DNA of 11,530 bases from Ichthyophonus hoferi (taxonomy: Eukaryota; Opisthokonta; Ichthyosporea; Ichthyophonida; Ichthyophonidae). Numbering within the stretch: the first letter of the stretch is position 1; the number at the start of each line of letters is the position of its first letter. Below, piece after piece: positions 8,458 through 11,530 of this stretch. The stretch lies in NCBI GenBank assembly GCA_002751075.1, contig NAOQ01001149.1, positions 1 to 11,530 of the forward strand, given 5' to 3'. The notes under the pieces are model-generated. The model was given only the letters and a program-made list of their open reading frames with translations. It was not told where the DNA came from and did no database searches. A program made the position numbers and the translations under genes.

Positions 8458-8622
8458 AGTAGTGAGATAAAAGTACAACCTCTTTCACCCATCATAGTAT
8501 GTCAGGTTGAAAATATGGTTCTTGGCCCCCAAGGCAAAGGAAGGCCTAGTATGGTGATGTCAAGAATAAAACTAGAACAAACTGGTTTCAGTTATAGTTG
8601 TTATCAATTTCGGTCTGCCTAG
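8458..8622 (+). CDS. Short open frame, possible terminal exon
   Basis: The frame is open for 54 codons before TAG at 8620-8622. An acceptor-like gtatgtcag at 8505 precedes VENMVLGPQGKGRPSM and IKLEQTGFSYSCYQF. The base composition is richer in G and C than the surroundings. AATAAA occurs at 8679-8684, 57 bases after the stop, as expected of a last exon. A second frame from the same acceptor (LKIWFLAPKAKEGLVW, then stop) is equally plausible, so the call is weak. Confidence 0.25.
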   Translation, partial: SSEIKVQPLSPIIVCQVENMVLGPQGKGRPSMVMSRIKLEQTGFSYSCYQFRSA

Positions 8623-8678
8623 TAATTATCTCACCCTTATTCAGGGTGGCAGCTGACTATTACAAGCAGAGAATTTGA

Positions 8679-8684
8679 AATAAA
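8679..8684 (+). terminator. Candidate polyadenylation signal AATAAA
   Basis: A canonical hexamer lies downstream of the possible last exon ending at 8622. Other AATAAA copies on the same strand (8398-8403, and about 8564) show that such hexamers are frequent in this AT-rich DNA. Confidence 0.25.
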
Positions 8685-9031
8685 AACTGTAGCCTTTATT
8701 CAGTATCACTACAGAATCAAGAGTCCCTAATCTGTCTTAGACAGAAACTTTTTATACTTTCAAAACATAGCATTTTATATAAAAAACGCTTCAGAACCCA
8801 GGATTAATTAACTAAATAGATACAACTATATTTACTTCGCTTGTGCAGTATATGTAGCCATATTTGAGGTTTTATCTTTACCAACCATTTCTGTGCCACT
8901 AACCTATATATATATATATATATTGTATATGAACATATGTATACAGTATACAAGCCCGATGCAAGTGTAATCATACACTTATGTCAATTTACTTCAACTC
9001 TCCCAAACCTTTATAACTAACTTATGATTCA
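8685..9031. other. Convergent intergenic spacer
   Basis: This lies between the possible 3' end of the plus-strand gene and the stop of the minus-strand gene. Apart from a (TA)n run, nothing is seen. Confidence 0.4.
8905..8922. repeat. (TA)n microsatellite
   Basis: About nine uninterrupted TA units in the spacer between the convergent genes. Confidence 0.97.
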
Positions 9032-9281
9032 TTATGCAAATGTTTTAAGTGCAGCCTTGCAACTTGCTTGCATCCTCCCCAATTTCTCTCTACACCCATC
9101 GCCCTTCTGTTTTATAGCATTAATCGCCTGTATAGACTGGCTAGGATCTCCAAGTCGTATCTCATCTGCATTAATATTACCTAGTAATCGTAGCTTTAAT
9201 TTCACCTCCTGCGCCTTATCAAGTGTAAGGGTAGCTAGTTGTTCGGTTTGGCTAAGGGATGGACTTGACTGCTTATCATCA
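9032..9281 (-). CDS. Exon 2 (last) of the 117-residue protein
   Basis: Eighty-two codons and TAA. The open frame extends a few codons past the acceptor on its 5' side, but the T/C-rich sequence and cttcgcag mark the border at 9281. Composition is rich in K, L, A and Q, and clearly less AT-rich than the flanks. No canonical AATAAA lies close downstream on this strand. Confidence 0.65.
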
Positions 9282-10350
9282 CTGCGAAGGGTTAAATGCA
9301 ATTACAATAGAGGCTGGTATAGGTCTCCATACATGTGCCCAGGTAGACAGGGAAACAGATAGAGAGAATTATATGTATGTTTGATACATGCCTTTTCCAA
9401 CTTTTTTAATAATAATAATGTCCTAGTCTCTATAATTCGTGTATGCAAGGAGGCACGTTATAACACCCCTTAAATCAGTATTCCCTCAAATCTAATCGGA
9501 TATAGGTCACAGGGACTGACACTGTTATCTAATGTGGTTTTACTCGAAACTACATTTTCTCCCTATACATGCTGGTTTATTATTTCATGGCACTTCATTT
9601 CCTCTCTGCATCTACAATAAAATGTATGTAGTGTATATTTCACATCTAATATACTGTAATTGTATTTGCTGTCTTTTATCTCAAACAGTTCTAATCCGCT
9701 CTTAATGAAGCAGTATTTAAGAAAACAAAAAATGAAACAAACCCTGTCAGAAATATAAAGTGTATGATAGACGGCAAATTTTCTTGAAAATTAAAAAAAG
9801 AATAGGAAGGAAGGTAGCTTGAACAAAGCATAAAGTAATAGATAAAGTAGGGAGACTGGTAGAAGAAAGAAATATAAAGAGTGAAATAAGACCATCAAAG
9901 GTACATTTATACTGAAATAATAAATAGAAAATTTAAGAAAAAGGGAAAAAAAATAAAAACTATATGACATATGAAGAGAGAGAAATATGGAGAAGGAGAG
10001 AGATTTTGAAGAGGAAGAGCAGAGCAAGTGTAAATTTGTAAGGTCATATATACAGTTATAAACCGAAAAAGAAAACAAAATAATATTTACAAGCTATAAC
10101 GAAGCGTATATTAGTTATAATGCAACTTGGATATAAACTCAAAATTCGAAAAGACAGAAAATATGATCTAGTCACTGAAAAGGATAAACACATGGGATGG
10201 CGTTGGGGTGCACAGCAGTAATCTTTAACTGGAAAAAAAGACTCACAAAAGGTCGTAGAAGGCGGATATGCAGCTCTCCAGCTCATCTATCAGACCTGAT
10301 ATCTCAATGACCTGTTCACCTGTGACTTTGGCTGCTTCTAAGTCACCCAT
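9032..10350 (-). CDS. 117-residue helix-rich protein of unknown family, two exons
   Basis: Exon 1 is 10350-10247 (MGDLEAAKVTGEQ through ISAFYDL plus two bases) and ends at a consensus GTGAGT donor. Exon 2 is 9281-9032, after the acceptor cccttcgcag. It enters with the single base needed to finish a Phe codon and continues DDKQSSPSLSQTEQLATLTL, KAQEVKLKLRLLGN and NAIKQKGDGCREKLGRMQ to the end SCKAALKTFA and TAA. The 965-base intron is T/C-rich on the sense strand around 10070-9790. Both halves look like amphipathic helices split by a short polar loop, suggesting a small coiled-coil or helical-bundle adaptor. I do not recognise the family. The frame is also open for a few codons upstream of the ATG, behind an acceptor-like ttgtag, so a 5' exon may exist. 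It is convergent with the plus-strand gene. Confidence 0.65.
9282..10246 (-). other. Intron of the 117-residue protein gene
   Basis: It has a consensus GTGAGT donor and cttcgcag acceptor. The sense strand is T/C-rich from about 10070 to 9790, which yields spurious Ser/Phe/Leu-rich open frames. No internal exon was convincing. Confidence 0.55.
10247..10350 (-). CDS. Exon 1 of the 117-residue protein
   Basis: Thirty-four codons plus two bases. The ATG has G at -3 and G at +4 (GATATGG). The pattern EQVIEISGLIDELE shows hydrophobic residues at helix-like spacing. The donor TTTT|GTGAGT is close to consensus, which is the main reason for not reading on to the in-frame TGA that overlaps it. Confidence 0.6.
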
Positions 10351-11530
10351 ATCTACAAGTTTATAACAAATCGTTGTCCTTCCACCCAACACTTATCTTC
10401 GAGGTAACGTGAATTATGAATTATACTAAACTATTCTATACCCTTATAAATTAGATTATCCATTGTTATCCTGCGTAATCATACATTATCATGCACCGAT
10501 TTAAATTTTATGTAGTAAGTAACTGTATGAGCCACCTGAAATTTGTCACCTACCTGACTACAATACAGCATTATCATGCAACACCTGAATTTGTCCAGTT
10601 ATTTCCGTTTCTATCTTTACTTTCTCAAGCTTTTCTTATCGAACGTGTCATGCAGTTAACACTTGTATAGTTAGCTGTATTCATCATTGTCTAAAATACT
10701 CATGACTTCCCCGCTCACTGCACTGCTATAGCTCATTCTTTGATTCTATGGCATATTATATTTGCTTGTTACTGATTTTAGCGTTTAATTCTATAATGCG
10801 GACAATTCAATCTATTCATACAATAACTTTAAACAAATTATTATTGGCCAATCTGACTCGCAATAGGTTGCAGGAACCCACTAGAATTGTCCGATCTTAC
10901 CACTTACTTAAATACTATCGTGTCCCCATTTAGATGCGAATTAACCTATTTCCTCATTTGATGTATAAATATTTCACATACTGCATACCAACAGTTATTA
11001 TAAAAGGTCCCGCTCACATACGACGCAGTAGCACTAGCCAAGATACGAAAGTACTCATAACACAGATAAACCTTTGCATTTAATTATATGCATATTATAA
11101 CACTGAAATGTCTCAGCTTCCACAAGTATTAGGCTGGATACTTCATGATGTCTGTCTGGTACGAAAACACATAGTCTATGGTTCGTTTTGCATTGTACCT
11201 CTGAATATTCAATAGAGTTCAAGTTCTCAATGAGGTTATAATCGGTTTATGTCAGAAAATAACATAAATAAATAAATACGTAATGTTGCTAATTATGTTT
11301 AAGTACAAACTAGCAATTTAATAAATATAGTTAAATTAGCTAGTGTTGATCATTTGATAATTATACACATATGTTGCCACATGTGACCTTTTAACTCCTC
11401 AGATAATCAATGGACTTTATTGAGCTTATGTTACTAACTAGATATTAGATATCCACTAGATTGAGAACTGTTACAAGATCGCTAGCCATAGATGAATAAG
11501 TAGATCTGATTGAAACACAGATTCTGATAT
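10351..11530. other. Upstream region of the 117-residue protein gene, no supported gene
   Basis: Should contain the promoter of the minus-strand gene. A possible minus-strand 5' exon lies at 11058-11018 (MSTFVSWLVLLRR, donor GTGAGC), but its phase does not fit the next exon as coding; it could only be untranslated. The plus-strand 61-codon frame at 10748-10933 is discussed as a finding. Beyond about 11060 I see nothing. Confidence 0.4.

Noticed and set aside
9024-9362. 112-codon plus-strand frame
   Set aside because: It is antisense to the last exon of the 117-residue protein, which has matching splice phase and coding composition on the minus strand.
9791-10078. Ser/Phe/Leu-rich minus-strand frame
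   Set aside because: It reflects the T/C-rich intron of the 117-residue protein gene. Its low-complexity composition comes from strand bias.
10554-10640. Charged minus-strand segment reading KLEKVKIETEITGQIQ with a CAG|GTGTTG donor
   Set aside because: The acceptor is poor (A-rich) and the phase-0 end does not fit the start of the downstream exon. It was considered as a 5' exon of the 117-residue protein and dropped.
1-11530. Transposon, retroelement, tRNA, rRNA, CRISPR or prokaryotic signatures
   Set aside because: No reverse transcriptase, integrase or transposase motifs, terminal inverted or long terminal repeats, cloverleaf boxes or spaced repeats were found by eye. The repeats present are simple or tandem.

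Overview
The window is AT-rich, intron-bearing eukaryotic nuclear DNA. It has no operon structure, ribosome-binding sites or long uninterrupted genes. Coding information is split into short exons with GT..AG borders and T/C-rich tracts on the sense strand. The one recognisable protein, the retromer-like tethering subunit VPS52, is so similar to animal VPS52 that an animal, probably a slowly evolving AT-rich invertebrate, is the likeliest source. An early-branching animal such as a sponge would fit, but this is a guess from one protein.

Layout. Positions 328-4289, minus strand: the 5' third of VPS52 in six exons, joined here by matching splice phases and by collinearity with human VPS52 recalled from memory. 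The gene runs off the left edge. Its introns hold two tetranucleotide microsatellites in opposite orientation on either side of exon 6, a six-copy 36-bp minisatellite that stays open in one frame, and a diverged ~120-bp duplication. Positions 4290-5175: head-to-head spacer between VPS52 and the next gene, with one unexplained 49-codon open stretch. Positions 5176-7663, plus strand: a gene of at least four exons for an unrecognised protein with a polar, probably disordered middle and a charged C-terminal helix. Exons 2-4 are supported by phase and splice sites, exon 1 is tentative, and the 3' end is unresolved between a hydrophobic ending and alternative terminal exons near 7791 or 8506. Positions 9032-10350, minus strand: a compact two-exon gene for a 117-residue, helix-rich protein of unknown family, convergent with the preceding gene. 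Positions 10351-11530: upstream DNA with only weak coding hints.

No rRNA, tRNA, CRISPR array, retroelement or DNA transposon could be supported. VPS52 acts in Golgi and endosome tethering. Nothing in the sequence links the two unknown genes to that role, and the three look like ordinary neighbours.
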